Shown in pieces: positions 8,293 to 17,808 of a stretch of DNA of 64,000 bases. Each line of letters opens with the position of its first letter. The stretch's first letter is position 1. Below the pieces are notes generated by a model. The model was not told the origin of the DNA, did not search any database, and saw only the letters and a program-made list of their open reading frames with translations. Both the position numbers and the translations under genes were made by a program. Source of the DNA: Nostoc sp. UHCC 0702 (lineage in GTDB: Bacteria; Cyanobacteriota; Cyanobacteriia; Cyanobacteriales; Nostocaceae); NCBI GenBank assembly GCA_017164015.1, contig CP071065.1:5185918-5249917 (forward strand), in the 5' to 3' direction.

Positions 8293-8460
8293 TCAAGCAC
8301 AGCCACAAACAGATTGAGTACAGGCTTCACCGTTTGTATGACCATTAGCACAAGCTTCACAGCAGTAGGCTTTGTCATCCTTCATCACTGCGTCTTCAAT
8401 AGAAATCACACATAAGCAAGTACCACAGGCGCATTTAACTTGGTTTACTGTTCCTGCCAT
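8293..8460 (-). CDS. Bacterial metallothionein (SmtA/BmtA type)
   Basis: 55 residues from ATG 8460, preceded by AAGGAG at 11 bases. The upstream in-frame codons are not needed. Ten cysteines and one histidine are arranged as in cyanobacterial SmtA: KCACGTCLC, YCCEACANGH and VCGCA. The product should bind four zinc ions or cadmium in the cytoplasm. SmtA genes are usually controlled by an ArsR-type SmtB repressor encoded nearby. No smtB and no clear 12-2-12 operator were found here. Confidence 0.93.
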   Translation of the reverse strand: MAGTVNQVKCACGTCLCVISIEDAVMKDDKAYCCEACANGHTNGEACTQSVCGCA

Positions 8461-8633
8461 AGCAATACATTCTCCTTTTTTGATCAAGTTGTCTACTCAC
8501 TATTAGGGAAGCGCGATCGCTACCCGTTCACGAAAAAAATAAATTCAGCTTTCACTGAATATTGCCATCATAATAGAGCTTTTTGGAAAATTGTAATGCT
8601 TGCTCAAGCAGTCAATTGGTTGTAGCTTTTTAT

Positions 8634-9032
8634 TTATAAGTTACAATTTTTCTTGCGGCATAATCTATAGTTACGAAAATGCCCAAATGCCAAAGAAGTT
8701 GCTCCTAAAACTGTAGCAACACGTTCAACCTCTTCTGTTAAGAATTCGTGACCGACAATTGCAGATCCTATCAGCAGCGCCAACCCCAAAATACCAAATG
8801 TGAGAACTTTTCGGTCTTTATGGTGACGACAACCCTGCGTTAAAGCCAACGCACTTATGGGAAAGACGAACCACAAAAGCAGATGGTGAAAGCTTTCGTT
8901 AGCAAGAGAAGTTGTCGCCAATGCGGGAAGCACGACTATGACAACTGGTAGGAACAGACAATGGATTGCACACATGGTAGAAAGTGCGATCGCACTTCTG
9001 TCCATCAACATCTGCATTCTTGGGCTATGCAC
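8634..9032 (-). CDS. MerC-domain membrane protein
   Basis: 132 residues with a GTG start eight bases after AGGAG. Four hydrophobic segments. The signature C21-A-I-H24-C25 followed by FLP lies in the first transmembrane helix, as in MerC-type mercury/metal transport proteins. Stand-alone chromosomal MerC-domain proteins in bacteria are often zinc-regulated. It lies 170 bp upstream of the metallothionein on the same strand, so the two may form a metal-homeostasis cluster. Substrate unproven. Confidence 0.82.
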   Translation of the reverse strand: MHSPRMQMLMDRSAIALSTMCAIHCLFLPVVIVVLPALATTSLANESFHHLLLWFVFPISALALTQGCRHHKDRKVLTFGILGLALLIGSAIVGHEFLTEEVERVATVLGATSLAFGHFRNYRLCRKKNCNL

Positions 9033-9101
9033 AAGCAGTACTCCTGATTTTGTCTTTGGAATATACCTTTAGGAGGATGTCCCAATCAAATTTAACATTT
9101 T

Positions 9102-9271
9102 ATATCATGTCCGTTTAAACACTTATGATATCTGTGGAGGTCGGTAATTGGGAATTGGGAATTGGGAATTGGTAATTGGTAATTGGTTTTGAGTATTACC
9201 TATTACCCATTACCCATTACCTATTACCAAGCAAACCGACTAGATCGTAAGTAATTAGCCGAACTTGATAT
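9102..9271. mobile_element. MITE family A, copy 2
   Basis: Starts ATATCATGTCCGTTTAAACA and ends GCCGAACTTGATAT, with a core of TAATTGGGAAT/ATTACC repeats. It shares with copy 3 (24898) not only the element but also the 13 bases in front (ATTTAACATTTTA), so the true left border may lie further out. A TTGACTTTTTACCC heptamer-like string follows. Confidence 0.8.
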
Positions 9272-9316
9272 AAAAAGTCCAAAAACCTTGACTTTTTACC
9301 CTTGACTATTGACTTT

Positions 9317-11398
9317 TTACGAATTAGGCTCTCCCAGCAACACAATTGAACACTTCAATTCTTGAATTACCCGTGTTGTCACTTGACTGACGGCTAACCC
9401 ACCAGCTGTGCGATAACGGACAGAACGCAAAACTGCTAAATCAAATGCTTCAGCTTCCCGAATAATGACTCTAGCGATATCATCATCCTTAATTGTTTGA
9501 ATGTTTGTCGTCACTTGCAATAGGCTTTTAGCTGCGATATCAGACCATTGAGATGTAAATTTTTCTGTCAAATTTGGGGGGGTTTTGCGGTTAGAGACGT
9601 GTAACAGTACCACCTCTGCTTGATTCACATCAGCTAAAATTTGAGCGAACCGTACAGCACCTATTGTTTGTCGCGTTAAGTCTCCAACTGGTACAAGAAT
9701 TCTTTTGATGGTTGTAGGACTGTTCAACAGACGTGTTACTGCTACCTGACAGTGAGAAGACCAGAAAACGCTATCAATTACACTACCAAACAAGCGGGCA
9801 CGTAAACCTGTTGTCCGCGACCAACCCATCACCACCAAATTAGCGTTTTGTTCTCGACTGGTGCGGCTAATTCCTAAAGCTGCATCATCATCAATGCGAA
9901 TTGCAGGTGACACTTGCACGTCAAATTCTTGACTGATTTCTCTAGCCAAATTCAATCTTTGCTGACTTTGATTCAGTGCTATTGATAATTGGGGATCGTC
10001 CATCTGTATATGTGCTTTGGTAATAGCTAATGGCACAATTCGTCCAGATTCATGACGAGCTAAAAGTGCTGCCATTTCTATCAAATAGCGCTGGGTTTGA
10101 GGGTTGTATACTGGTACTATGACAGTGAATAGTTCATCGGTTTTATCTGCCAATTCTTCCTCAGAATTTCCCCACCAAGTTGTGAGTTTATCTGTTTCCA
10201 AATCTGCTGGAGAAAGCTGTAATGAAGTTGCAACTCTTGCTGTGATAACTGGGCCGAGAATCGCAGTCACTAGCATCAAGACAATTACACTGTTTAAGAC
10301 ACCTTCATTAATTAATCGTTCACCAGCAGGATTGACTGTTTGATAGGCAACCAATGTTGCAGCTAATGTAGCAGCTACCTGTGGCAGTGACAATGACCAC
10401 ATTGTTAGTAATTCCGCCGTGTTGTAACGGTAAAATAATTTGGCGAAGAATGCCGCTAGAAATTTGCTGCCAATCAAAGCCACTACAATTGCTAAGGTTA
10501 GCCAAATTGAACTCAGAGTTTTGATAAATGCAGGAATATCAATCAATAATCCCATGTCTACAAAGAAACAAGGGATAAATAAAACACTGCCAATAAACTC
10601 GACTTTTTCTTTAACTGGACTGCGACCTAGCACATCATTGACTGCTAAACCTGCTAAAAATGCACCAACAATTTTTTCAACTCCAATCACCTGCGCTCCC
10701 ACAGATGCTAAAAATAATGCCAGTAAGATAAACAAAAACTGGTTACTTTGTTCATCCCCAGAACGGCGAAAAAACTGTTTTCCGGCCCAGTCAAAGCCAA
10801 ATAAAACAACTAGAGAATAAATTGCTAGTCCACCCAACAAAGTTACTAAACTCAGGGCTGAGAATTCTCCTGCGTGGATGCCAACACAAATTGCTAGCAC
10901 TAGCAAAGCACCTGTGTCAGTAAAAATCGTCGCACCTATAGTGACGGTTACAGCTTCATTGGTAACAACTCCCAGCCGACTCACAATTGGATATGCCAAG
11001 AGAGTATGAGAAGCAAGTAAAGAACCAATCAGAACAGAAGCATTCCAACTAAAATTGAATAAACGCCCTGTAATAATACCAGCAATCATTGGTACTATAA
11101 ATGTCAGAAAACCAAAACCTATTGAGCGATTTTTAGTTTTACGGAACTGTTCTAAATCAATTTCCAAACCTGCTACGAACATCAAATAGATTTTGCCAAT
11201 ATCCGAGAGCAGTTTTACAGTATCAGACTCTGAGTCTAAAAGTTTTAATCCATTTTGCCCTAATACTACACCTGCCACGAGCAAACCCACTAATCCAGGA
11301 AGTCGCAGTTTTTCAAATATCGGGGGTATAGTAAAAATGACGGTCAGGAGAATGGTAAATGCAATGATAGGACTGTCTGTTAATGAGTTCAGTGCCAT
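9317..11398 (-). CDS. CPA2-type cation:proton antiporter with two universal-stress domains
   Basis: 693 residues. Residues 1 to about 395 form an Na+/H+ exchanger domain with about 12 membrane helices (start IIAFTILLTVIFTIPPIFEK; LVGLLVAGVVLG; SHTLLAYPIVSRLG; FTDTGALLV). The cytoplasmic half holds two UspA-like domains, about 425-560 (LVVMGWSRTTG) and 570-690 (ILVPVGDLTRQT). Length and order resemble cyanobacterial NhaS-type antiporters, but I cannot choose a paralogue. It should exchange Na+ or K+ for H+ across the plasma or thylakoid membrane. It is monocistronic, with MITE A just downstream. Confidence 0.9.
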   Translation of the reverse strand: MALNSLTDSPIIAFTILLTVIFTIPPIFEKLRLPGLVGLLVAGVVLGQNGLKLLDSESDTVKLLSDIGKIYLMFVAGLEIDLEQFRKTKNRSIGFGFLTFIVPMIAGIITGRLFNFSWNASVLIGSLLASHTLLAYPIVSRLGVVTNEAVTVTIGATIFTDTGALLVLAICVGIHAGEFSALSLVTLLGGLAIYSLVVLFGFDWAGKQFFRRSGDEQSNQFLFILLALFLASVGAQVIGVEKIVGAFLAGLAVNDVLGRSPVKEKVEFIGSVLFIPCFFVDMGLLIDIPAFIKTLSSIWLTLAIVVALIGSKFLAAFFAKLFYRYNTAELLTMWSLSLPQVAATLAATLVAYQTVNPAGERLINEGVLNSVIVLMLVTAILGPVITARVATSLQLSPADLETDKLTTWWGNSEEELADKTDELFTVIVPVYNPQTQRYLIEMAALLARHESGRIVPLAITKAHIQMDDPQLSIALNQSQQRLNLAREISQEFDVQVSPAIRIDDDAALGISRTSREQNANLVVMGWSRTTGLRARLFGSVIDSVFWSSHCQVAVTRLLNSPTTIKRILVPVGDLTRQTIGAVRFAQILADVNQAEVVLLHVSNRKTPPNLTEKFTSQWSDIAAKSLLQVTTNIQTIKDDDIARVIIREAEAFDLAVLRSVRYRTAGGLAVSQVTTRVIQELKCSIVLLGEPNS

Positions 11399-11655
11399 GT
11401 TTAATTAATAGAACTAAATGGTAAAAATAATCATCTGTAAATTGATTTTACTAATTATAGAGTATATTGCTTAATTATTGATATATTCTTTTAATTTTAT
11501 TGTTGATTACAAATTCAAGCCTTAACAGGATAAATGTGACGATGGTATTGTTAATTCTATCTAAAGAAATGATTGCTGAAATCTTTGGTCATAAATAGTA
11601 ATGTATTTTTCCGTGACTCAAATAATTTATGTCTCAAAAGTAATAAATAATATTT

Positions 11656-11819
11656 AGAGGTTGTTTGAAAAGTGTTTCGCTGTGACTTTAGGCACTTTTA
11701 GATCCCCCCTAACCCCCCTTAAAAAGGGGGGAGCCTGAATCAAAGTCTCCCTTTTTAAGGGAGATTTAGAGGGATCTAAAACTTTTGATACCAACAAAAG
11801 GACTTTTCAAACATCCTCT
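11656..11819. mobile_element. MITE family B, copy 1
   Basis: Terminal inverted repeats AGAGGTTGTTTGAAAAGT and (opposite strand) AGAGGATGTTTGAAAAGT, 17 of 18 identical. The core has a strong GATCCCCCCTAA / AAAAAGGGGGG palindrome. A second copy lies at 60005-60170. It occupies the otherwise empty 746-bp gap between the antiporter and chlM. The rest of that gap is AT-rich, with nothing else recognised. Confidence 0.8.
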
Positions 11820-12154
11820 GAGGTTCCAAAAATCTTTCAATTGGTAAATAATCAGAGTTTTGCGTGAAAAACAATCAATTTTAACCATAGTCAAGCTTGA
11901 ATCAAAAGTAACCATAATAATTTTTCGATGGACAAAATTACTGTGTCAATCTACATTTGGTTCCAAGCTTAAAATCAGCTAGCCGTAGTTGTGCAAAGTT
12001 AAAATCACCAGTAGCTGACAAACTGGCTTCTGTTTGCACGCCAGTATCTTCGCATATGTGCGAGACATTAATCTAGAAAAATTTGGAAGAGCGTTCTGAA
12101 AGGTTGCTATTGGTGATAATTTTAAGCATTGGGAACCCTTAAAAATCGAAGTTT

Positions 12155-12841
12155 ATGAACGCAGCCGACGATAAAACCATTGTTCGCGAGTATTTCAATT
12201 CCACAGGGTTTGACCGCTGGAGGCGGATTTATGGCGATGGCGAAGTCAATAAAGTGCAGCTAGACATTCGCAATGGCCACCAGCAAACTGTGGATACGGT
12301 CATCGGCTGGCTAAAAGCTGATCAAAATTTAGCAGAGTTATCGATCTGCGATGCTGGGTGTGGTGTGGGAAGTCTTAGCATCCCCCTAGCGGCGGATGGT
12401 GCTAAAGTCTATGCCAGCGATATTTCTGAAAAAATGGTGTCAGAAGGCAAGGATAGAGCCTTACAAACCTTGGAAAATGCCGAAAACCCTACTTTTGCCG
12501 TGCAGGATTTAGAATCTTTAAGCGGTAATTACCACACCGTGATTTGCTTGGATGTTCTCATCCATTATCCTCAAGAAAAAGCCGATGAGATGATTTCTCA
12601 CCTATGTTCTTTGGCACAGTCACGGATTATTCTCAGTTTTGCGCCCAAAACCTGCGCTTTGAGTATACTTAAGAAAATTGGCAGTTTCTTTCCTGGAGCA
12701 AGTAAGACAACTCGCGCTTATCTGCATCGTGAGGTTGATGTGGTGAAAATCCTCGAAAGTAATGGTTTTGCTGTGCAACGTCAGGCGTTCACAAAGACGC
12801 GCTTCTATTTCTCCCGCTTGCTGGAAGCGACACGTAAGTAA
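12155..12841 (+). CDS. chlM: Magnesium protoporphyrin IX methyltransferase
   Basis: 228 residues. It methylates the C13 propionate of Mg-protoporphyrin IX using S-adenosylmethionine, the step after Mg-chelatase in chlorophyll synthesis. The SAM-binding glycine motif ICDAGCGVGSLSIPLA is at about 64-79. Family-typical features are the opening YFNSTGFDRWRRIYGDG, CLDVLIHYP and the C-terminal FYFSRLLEA. Full family length. It is monocistronic, followed by a GC-rich palindromic repeat. Its presence identifies the host as a chlorophyll-making phototroph. Confidence 0.95.
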   Translation: MNAADDKTIVREYFNSTGFDRWRRIYGDGEVNKVQLDIRNGHQQTVDTVIGWLKADQNLAELSICDAGCGVGSLSIPLAADGAKVYASDISEKMVSEGKDRALQTLENAENPTFAVQDLESLSGNYHTVICLDVLIHYPQEKADEMISHLCSLAQSRIILSFAPKTCALSILKKIGSFFPGASKTTRAYLHREVDVVKILESNGFAVQRQAFTKTRFYFSRLLEATRK

Positions 12842-12861
12842 GGTTAAAATCGCAGCAAATT

Positions 12862-12960
12862 GAAGAACCCCACCCCACCAAAGCTACGCTTTGTTTCCCC
12901 TCCCCGTTCACGGGGAGGGGTTGGAGGTGGGGTAAAATGACCGTGGAAATCATAACTAAT
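12862..12960. repeat. GC-rich palindromic repeat F, copy 1
   Basis: GAAGAACCCCACCCC..., a CCCCTCCCCGTTCACGGGGA hairpin, then a GGAGGTGGGGT arm and CATAACTAATTA tail. The same unit recurs at 15822-15918 with a few differences. It may serve as a terminator for chlM. Confidence 0.7.
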
Positions 12961-13006
12961 TAACCGGACATGATATTAGAGAAGTAGTTATAGGCGTTGC
13001 GATCGC

Positions 13007-13249
13007 ATTTGTTATTTCGGCGAACGCATTTGTTATTTCGGCGAACTCATTTGTTATTTCGGCGAACTCATTTGTTATTTCGGCGAACTCATTTGTTATT
13101 TCGGCGAACTCATTTGTTATTTCGGCGAACTCATTTGTTATTTCGGCGAACTCATTTGTTATTTCGGCGAACTCATTTGTTATTTCGGCGAACTCATTTG
13201 TTATTTCGGCGAACTCATTTGTTATTTCGGCGAACTCATTTGTTATTTC
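13007..13249. repeat. 21-bp tandem repeat array
   Basis: About 11.5 copies of a unit containing CATTTGTTATTTCGGCGAAC. Because the unit is 21 bp, long frames stay open on both strands (EITNEFA on minus, RTHLLFR on plus). These frames have no other coding features and I do not treat them as genes. The array is bordered on both sides by ATATCATGTCCG-type family A ends (12962-12976 and 13247). Confidence 0.85.
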
Positions 13250-13390
13250 ATGTCCGCCTGATGAGTTATTATTCGGTGTGTCTGTGCAGAAAGCTGAAAA
13301 CCCTCTTTTCTGCACCCCTGCACCCCTGCACTCCTGCACCCCTGCACCCCTGCTGTGTTAATGATAAATCTTTAAACGGACATGATACTT
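13247..13390. mobile_element. Family A-related short element
   Basis: Bounded by TTTCATGTCCGCCTGATG on the left and TTTAAACGGACATGATAC on the right, i.e. inverted CATGTCCG termini. The core contains CACCCCTG repeats. It abuts the 21-bp array and the end of the TPR gene. Confidence 0.5.
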
Positions 13391-13394
13391 TATT

Positions 13395-14309
13395 TCAAGG
13401 CTGACGATTCCGCCGCAAGTATTCCAAATTTTCACGAATGGTTATTGTATTGGGATGATTTACCCCCAACTGTTTTTCAGCGATCTTCAAAGCTTCGATA
13501 TACAAAGCCTCGGCTTCGCTGTACCTTCCCTGGGAATCGTAGAGGAGTGCCAAATTGTTCAGGCTAGTTGCCACCGAGGGGTGTTCATCCCCCAGCAGGC
13601 GTTTTGTCATGGATAAAGCATCGATATACAAAGCTTCGGCTTCGCTGTACCTTCCCTGGGAACGGTAGAGTGCTGCCAAATTGTTCAGGCTAGCTGCCAC
13701 ATCAGGGTGTTCATCCCCAAAACGTTTTCTAGCAGCTGATAAACTTTGTTCATACCAAGGTAAAGCTTGCTCATAGGCTCCTTGACCTTGGTAAAATCTA
13801 GCCAAGCCGACAAAAGGCCAGATTAAATCATCATCGCTTAACCAATCTTGGTAAACTGTAGCAGTTCCGGCAAGGTGAGGGATGGCAAGAGTTACTTGAG
13901 CAATTTCTATCAATGTGGGTGTTTGAGGAATATCCTGTGCTATGCCTACCATTGCTTGACAATAGCCGCGCTTAAGTTCATCTGCTTCAGCCAAATCTTC
14001 TAACTTCTGCTGCAATAATTCCCGAATAAGATCATGTATTTGGTAGGTGTCCTCTGCCAATTCTTGCAGCAAATAACGCTCAACTAAAATAGTACAGTTA
14101 GCTTTGAGGTCAAATTCCCAATCGCTATAACTTGCTGCTGATTCTACCAAAGACCAGGGGATAGGAGCCAAAGCAAACAAACTCAACAGACAAGCCAATT
14201 TTTGCGCTTCTGGTTCCAAGCTTTGCCAATTCAACTCAAAAGCTGCTGCTACACCAGACTCACCTGCTGATGCTTGCTTTTGTAGCTGTGCGAGGATGTC
14301 TGCTAACAT
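13395..14309 (-). pseudogene. TPR half of a broken caspase/NB-ARC/TPR protein
   Basis: 304 codons. The N-terminal part (MLADILAQLQKQ, then FELNWQSLEPEAQKLACLLSLF) is the winged-helix region that follows an NB-ARC ATPase. The rest is tetratricopeptide repeats (ASLNNLAALYRSQGRYSEAE and its copies). It is not a natural start: reading upstream in this frame gives GYLP, a TAA, then AKERIMLADIL, which continues the NB-ARC of the next frame. So a frameshift plus one stop near 14320-14345 split one gene. The ATG 14309 could still allow independent translation. Confidence 0.7.
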
Positions 14310-15751
14310 AATTCTCTCCTTGGCTTACGGCAGATACCCGCTATTTGGTAAATTCCAAGGGGTATATAATCCACATGTTCACAAAGTATTTTTGCTTTGT
14401 CTGGCTCCTGCTTAACTAAATCTTCTTCCAATAGCTTTGCTAATAATTCTAAAGCTGCATCTGGTGACAATTTACCTAACGGAAGTCGGGTATATGCTAA
14501 CCCTGTATTTAGACGAGTGGTAATCAACACCTTAAACCGAGAACCTTTAGGTGGTAGGTATGGTTTAATTTGCATCCAGTCTTTGACATCATCAAATACT
14601 AATAAAACTTTGCCAGCTTGCCAGTTCTTCCAGCAATAAGCAACTTGACCTGCTAGGCTTAATCCATCAGGAAGATTAAAGTTAGGTAAATTCACAACTC
14701 CAAACTCTATTAACTGGGTTCCCAAATCAATACCTTGGGGATTTAACCAACAACACCCGCCAGAATAATCTGCCAAATATTTCTCTGAGTATTGAATAGC
14801 TAACTCTGTTTTACCCACGCCACCTTGTCCAGTGACATCGGTAATAGCCACAACATCATTTACTTGCAATAACTGACGCAATTGTTCTATTTGCTCATCC
14901 CTCCCGACAAACTTACGAGCTTGACCCTGTGGGATATTATGCGGGATATCAAACGGGTTAAAATGAGATTTTTCAATATCTCCATCCCAACTGCGGGAAT
15001 AAAAATAAGTCGGCAGTTGTTTTTTATCTAAACTAATAAATCGCTGCTTAACTGCCTCAGTAACTTCTTTCATATTCGGGGGAAAAGTTCCATTAGCTGC
15101 GGCAAAAGCCTCTCTCACAGCTTGAGAAAAATATCCTGTTTGATTTTCAGAATTTACATTAGCTTTTTCTCCTTCTCGCGTAGCCACTAACACAAATTGT
15201 TGACTATCTTTATGTGGCTGTCCGCTCGAAAAAGTATTGCCACCTAAGTTAGTTGGTCTTCCGTCTGACTCTAAAAGATAATTGGCACAGGCATCAATAA
15301 TACAAATATGATTGCGAATCTGAAATTTATCGGAACCCAACAAAATTAACAAAGAATTCAAATCTAAATTCTGCCAATTCTGTTGATTAGCATCAGCACA
15401 AAGCAACCGACGCTCTCGTTCTGAGGTCATCAAACCATGTCCCGCCCAAAAAATATAGAGTAAATCCCCGGACTTTGGGGATAAAAAGTTAGTCACAATA
15501 TTAGAGATATTTTGCTCTGTTGCTAACTCTACAGTTAACCCACATTCCCCAATTAACTGATGATTTTCTTCCAGTGCTGATAAACATAAGCGGATGTTCT
15601 CCTTCGGTACACCGCGCCGATGCAGCCAATGAGCAAATTGCAGCGCATCATTGGCTGGCCCCCCTCCAGTTACATTCCAAGCAGATTCGTGGTACTTTTC
15701 AATACCCACAATTAGCCCAAATGTCTGCTCAGGTTTAGCCATCAACTGCAT
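14303..15751 (-). pseudogene. Caspase-like / NB-ARC STAND protein, 5' part
   Basis: 482 codons. Residues 1-215 form a C14 caspase-like (orthocaspase) domain with the catalytic pair H105 (YIFWAGHG) and C155 (IIDACAN). Residues 280-480 form an NB-ARC ATPase with a FVGRD motif, P-loop TGQGGVGKT (307-315) and Walker B KVLLVFDD. The frame ends in an unnatural tail after YIPLG and overlaps the TPR part by seven bases in a different frame. Intact relatives are signal-transducing STAND proteases in cyanobacterial conflict or cell-death systems. The caspase domain itself is complete and could still be made. Confidence 0.8.
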
Positions 15752-15782
15752 GATAGCCTCTGACGTGATGGGGAAAATGACC

Positions 15783-15930
15783 TAATATCATGTCCGCTTG
15801 ATTACTTATTAAACCCGAAGAACCCCACCCCGCCAAAGCTATGCTTTGTCTCCCCTCCCCGTGAACGGGGAGGGGTTGGGGGTGGGGTGCAATGACTGTG
15901 GGAATCATAACTAATTATGTGCCTTGTAGG
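15783..15930. repeat. Family A end plus palindromic repeat F, copy 2
   Basis: ATATCATGTCCGCTTGATTA followed by the same GAAGAACCCCACCCC and CCCCTCCCCGTGAACGGGGA hairpin seen at 12862, ending in CATAACTAATTA. Located between the caspase-like gene and the hydrolase gene. Confidence 0.65.
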
Positions 15931-15977
15931 GGAGAGGTTGGGAGAGGGGTTTTCTAAATTCCGTAAACAGTTAGACA

Positions 15978-17159
15978 TTATGGCAACCTGGGAATAATCG
16001 CTTTCCATGTATCAGCATTTGTCCAATAAGCACCGTGAGAACGGGGAAATGGTTGTTTACTATCCACTCGCACATCGTCTACTTGATCAGGGAAAGTGTT
16101 TTTGCCAACATAACTAAGAAAATCCCGTAAATCGTAGATATTCAACCATTTAGCACGGAAATGTTCTGGCAATAACTGACCATATTCTAAACTGTAGAGA
16201 GCGTTAATCTCATATAAAAATGGTGCTTGAGAACCAACTGTTACTAATAATTCCACCTGAGACAACTCTTGCTGCACCAGCAAATCTACACAAGCGATAC
16301 CTCCTAAGCTATGGGCGAGTAAAACCACTGGCGGTTCTGCTTGGGTAATTTGTTGCTTGATAAACTCCCTGATTTTTTCACCCCGCGTCTGATATAACAA
16401 AATATCACCAGGCATAGGCGAAATTTTATCAGTTAACTCAAGGCGGCTTTTTCTGATATAATTTGTTCCCATTGGTAACGCTAATTCAACAAGTGGCTTT
16501 AATAACCAGCTACCCAAGCCTAAGTCTGCTTCTCCCAAAGCCAGAGTCAGCAATTCCACAACTTTATCGCGCAACTGGGCATCGGTGAGTATGGGGGAAA
16601 ATTTTTCTTGCTGTTCGCTAATAAACATTGCTTGAGCTGCGATCGCTCTAGCTATTGGTGCATAATATTCACTCAAATCAGATTCACTCACTCTCCGCAA
16701 TGCCTGATGATATGGTTGACTGCCAATCACAGCCTCTCGTGCTTGTGCAAATATCTCTGCAATTCCCGCTTCTTGCAACTTAGCTTGCAGTTCTAATGTT
16801 AAAGTAAAACTCGCTACACGAGATTGTAAAATATCCCCTGGTTTTTGCCCAAAGGGATTTCCTGACTTAATAGGTTTCAAAGACAACAGCCGCAATTCAT
16901 ACAAAGGATCGCGGTATAATTGCCCCCACAATATAATATCTGCATCTTCTTCTGGCTGAGATAAAGTTAATGTTGCATCTTCCAAGGGTACTGATGCCCG
17001 ATTATTGTTGAACTTTGCACCAAATTCCACACCCCAAAGGCAGGAAGCAACGGTAATCTCAGGGCGTTGGGCGTGAATTTTTGACTCAATAATCTTCAAG
17101 GTTTCCTGATATTCAGGTTCCCTAATCCCAGTGCCATGTACAAATATTACAGTGGTCAT
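15978..17159 (-). CDS. Alpha/beta-hydrolase (lipase-like)
   Basis: 393 residues. FVHGTGIREPEY at 6-17 is an oxyanion-hole type HG motif. LLAHSLGGIACVDLL near 285 carries the nucleophile Ser in a GxSxG-like elbow (H-S-L-G-G). RSHGAYW near the C-terminus may hold the catalytic His. No signal peptide is seen. Such hydrolases occur in cyanobacteria beside caspase/NB-ARC STAND genes as candidate effectors. Here it lies upstream of that gene on the same strand, separated by a repeat. The substrate is unknown. Confidence 0.75.
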   Translation of the reverse strand: MTTVIFVHGTGIREPEYQETLKIIESKIHAQRPEITVASCLWGVEFGAKFNNNRASVPLEDATLTLSQPEEDADIILWGQLYRDPLYELRLLSLKPIKSGNPFGQKPGDILQSRVASFTLTLELQAKLQEAGIAEIFAQAREAVIGSQPYHQALRRVSESDLSEYYAPIARAIAAQAMFISEQQEKFSPILTDAQLRDKVVELLTLALGEADLGLGSWLLKPLVELALPMGTNYIRKSRLELTDKISPMPGDILLYQTRGEKIREFIKQQITQAEPPVVLLAHSLGGIACVDLLVQQELSQVELLVTVGSQAPFLYEINALYSLEYGQLLPEHFRAKWLNIYDLRDFLSYVGKNTFPDQVDDVRVDSKQPFPRSHGAYWTNADTWKAIIPRLP

Positions 17160-17239
17160 TTTTATTTAGCGATCGCCAAGTTTACCCCTGTATTATTCAC
17201 GACCACGTTCTTTCATACAAGTTCAGTTTATTAAAGTGC

Positions 17240-17597
17240 GTAACCCTCTTGTGTTACTCTCCGAAAACTTTTGCCATTGCCGACGCATCAAGGAAAATTC
17301 CAACTGGAAAGCAATTCCCATTATTATTGTGACAGCTTTGGATTCTCAAGAAGACTTAGCGCGATCGCTGCTGCTGCTGATGATTTTTTGACCAAACCTG
17401 TACCTTTAGAACCTTGGCAGCGTGGAGGAACTGTTGTGATTAACTTTAATAATAATCAGAAAGCTTATGAACGTTTCCAGCAAGAAAAGATATCAATAGA
17501 TGTGAGGCCAGGCTTTGGTTTGCGTTTTTCACCTCACATATATAATGACGAAGAAGAAATAGAGAAAGTAATTGCTCTCATCCAACGGGGAGATTAG
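17240..17597 (+). pseudogene. Chimeric debris: response-regulator fragment joined to a class V aminotransferase tail
   Basis: The first part reads, with one frame change, IPIIIVTALDSQEDLARS and then AAAADDFLTKPV: strands 4-5 of a receiver domain including the conserved Thr and Lys-Pro. It then runs directly into EPWQRGGTVVINFNNN and DVRPGFGLRFSPHIYND, the C-terminus of a PLP class V aminotransferase. Two unrelated gene ends are joined, and neither is complete. Not a functional protein in my reading, although 108 codons are open from 17271. Confidence 0.65.
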
Positions 17598-17611
17598 TGA
17601 TTGTTAATACA

Positions 17612-17740
17612 TAAGTAGGTGGGCGTTAAAAAACACAACTAGATTAATAAATGTAAATCGCTTAAAAGCTTATTTTTTAAAGCGTTTATGGTGCTTTACA
17701 TAACTTTATATAGTTCGGTTTAATCGTGCCTACCTACTTA
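17612..17740. mobile_element. MITE family C, copy 1
   Basis: Ends TAAGTAGGTGGGCGTTAAAA and (opposite strand) TAAGTAGGTAGGCACGATTA form inverted repeats. An internal AAAGCTTATTTTTTAAAGCG palindrome is present. The same ends occur at 31096-31228, where TA target duplication is visible, and a lone end lies at 54442. Confidence 0.75.
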
Positions 17741-17808
17741 AATGTATATTTGAGTATAGCGATCGCACAGTGTCTATCCATAAGTTTCCAATTTACTAAA
17801 GAGGCAAA

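Noticed and set aside
13007..13249. Possible CRISPR array
   Set aside because: The units are directly adjacent with no spacers; it is a simple tandem repeat.
12956..13404. Two long open frames on opposite strands over the 21-bp array
   Set aside because: Both consist almost only of the repeat, which is a multiple of three; no start signals or domains.
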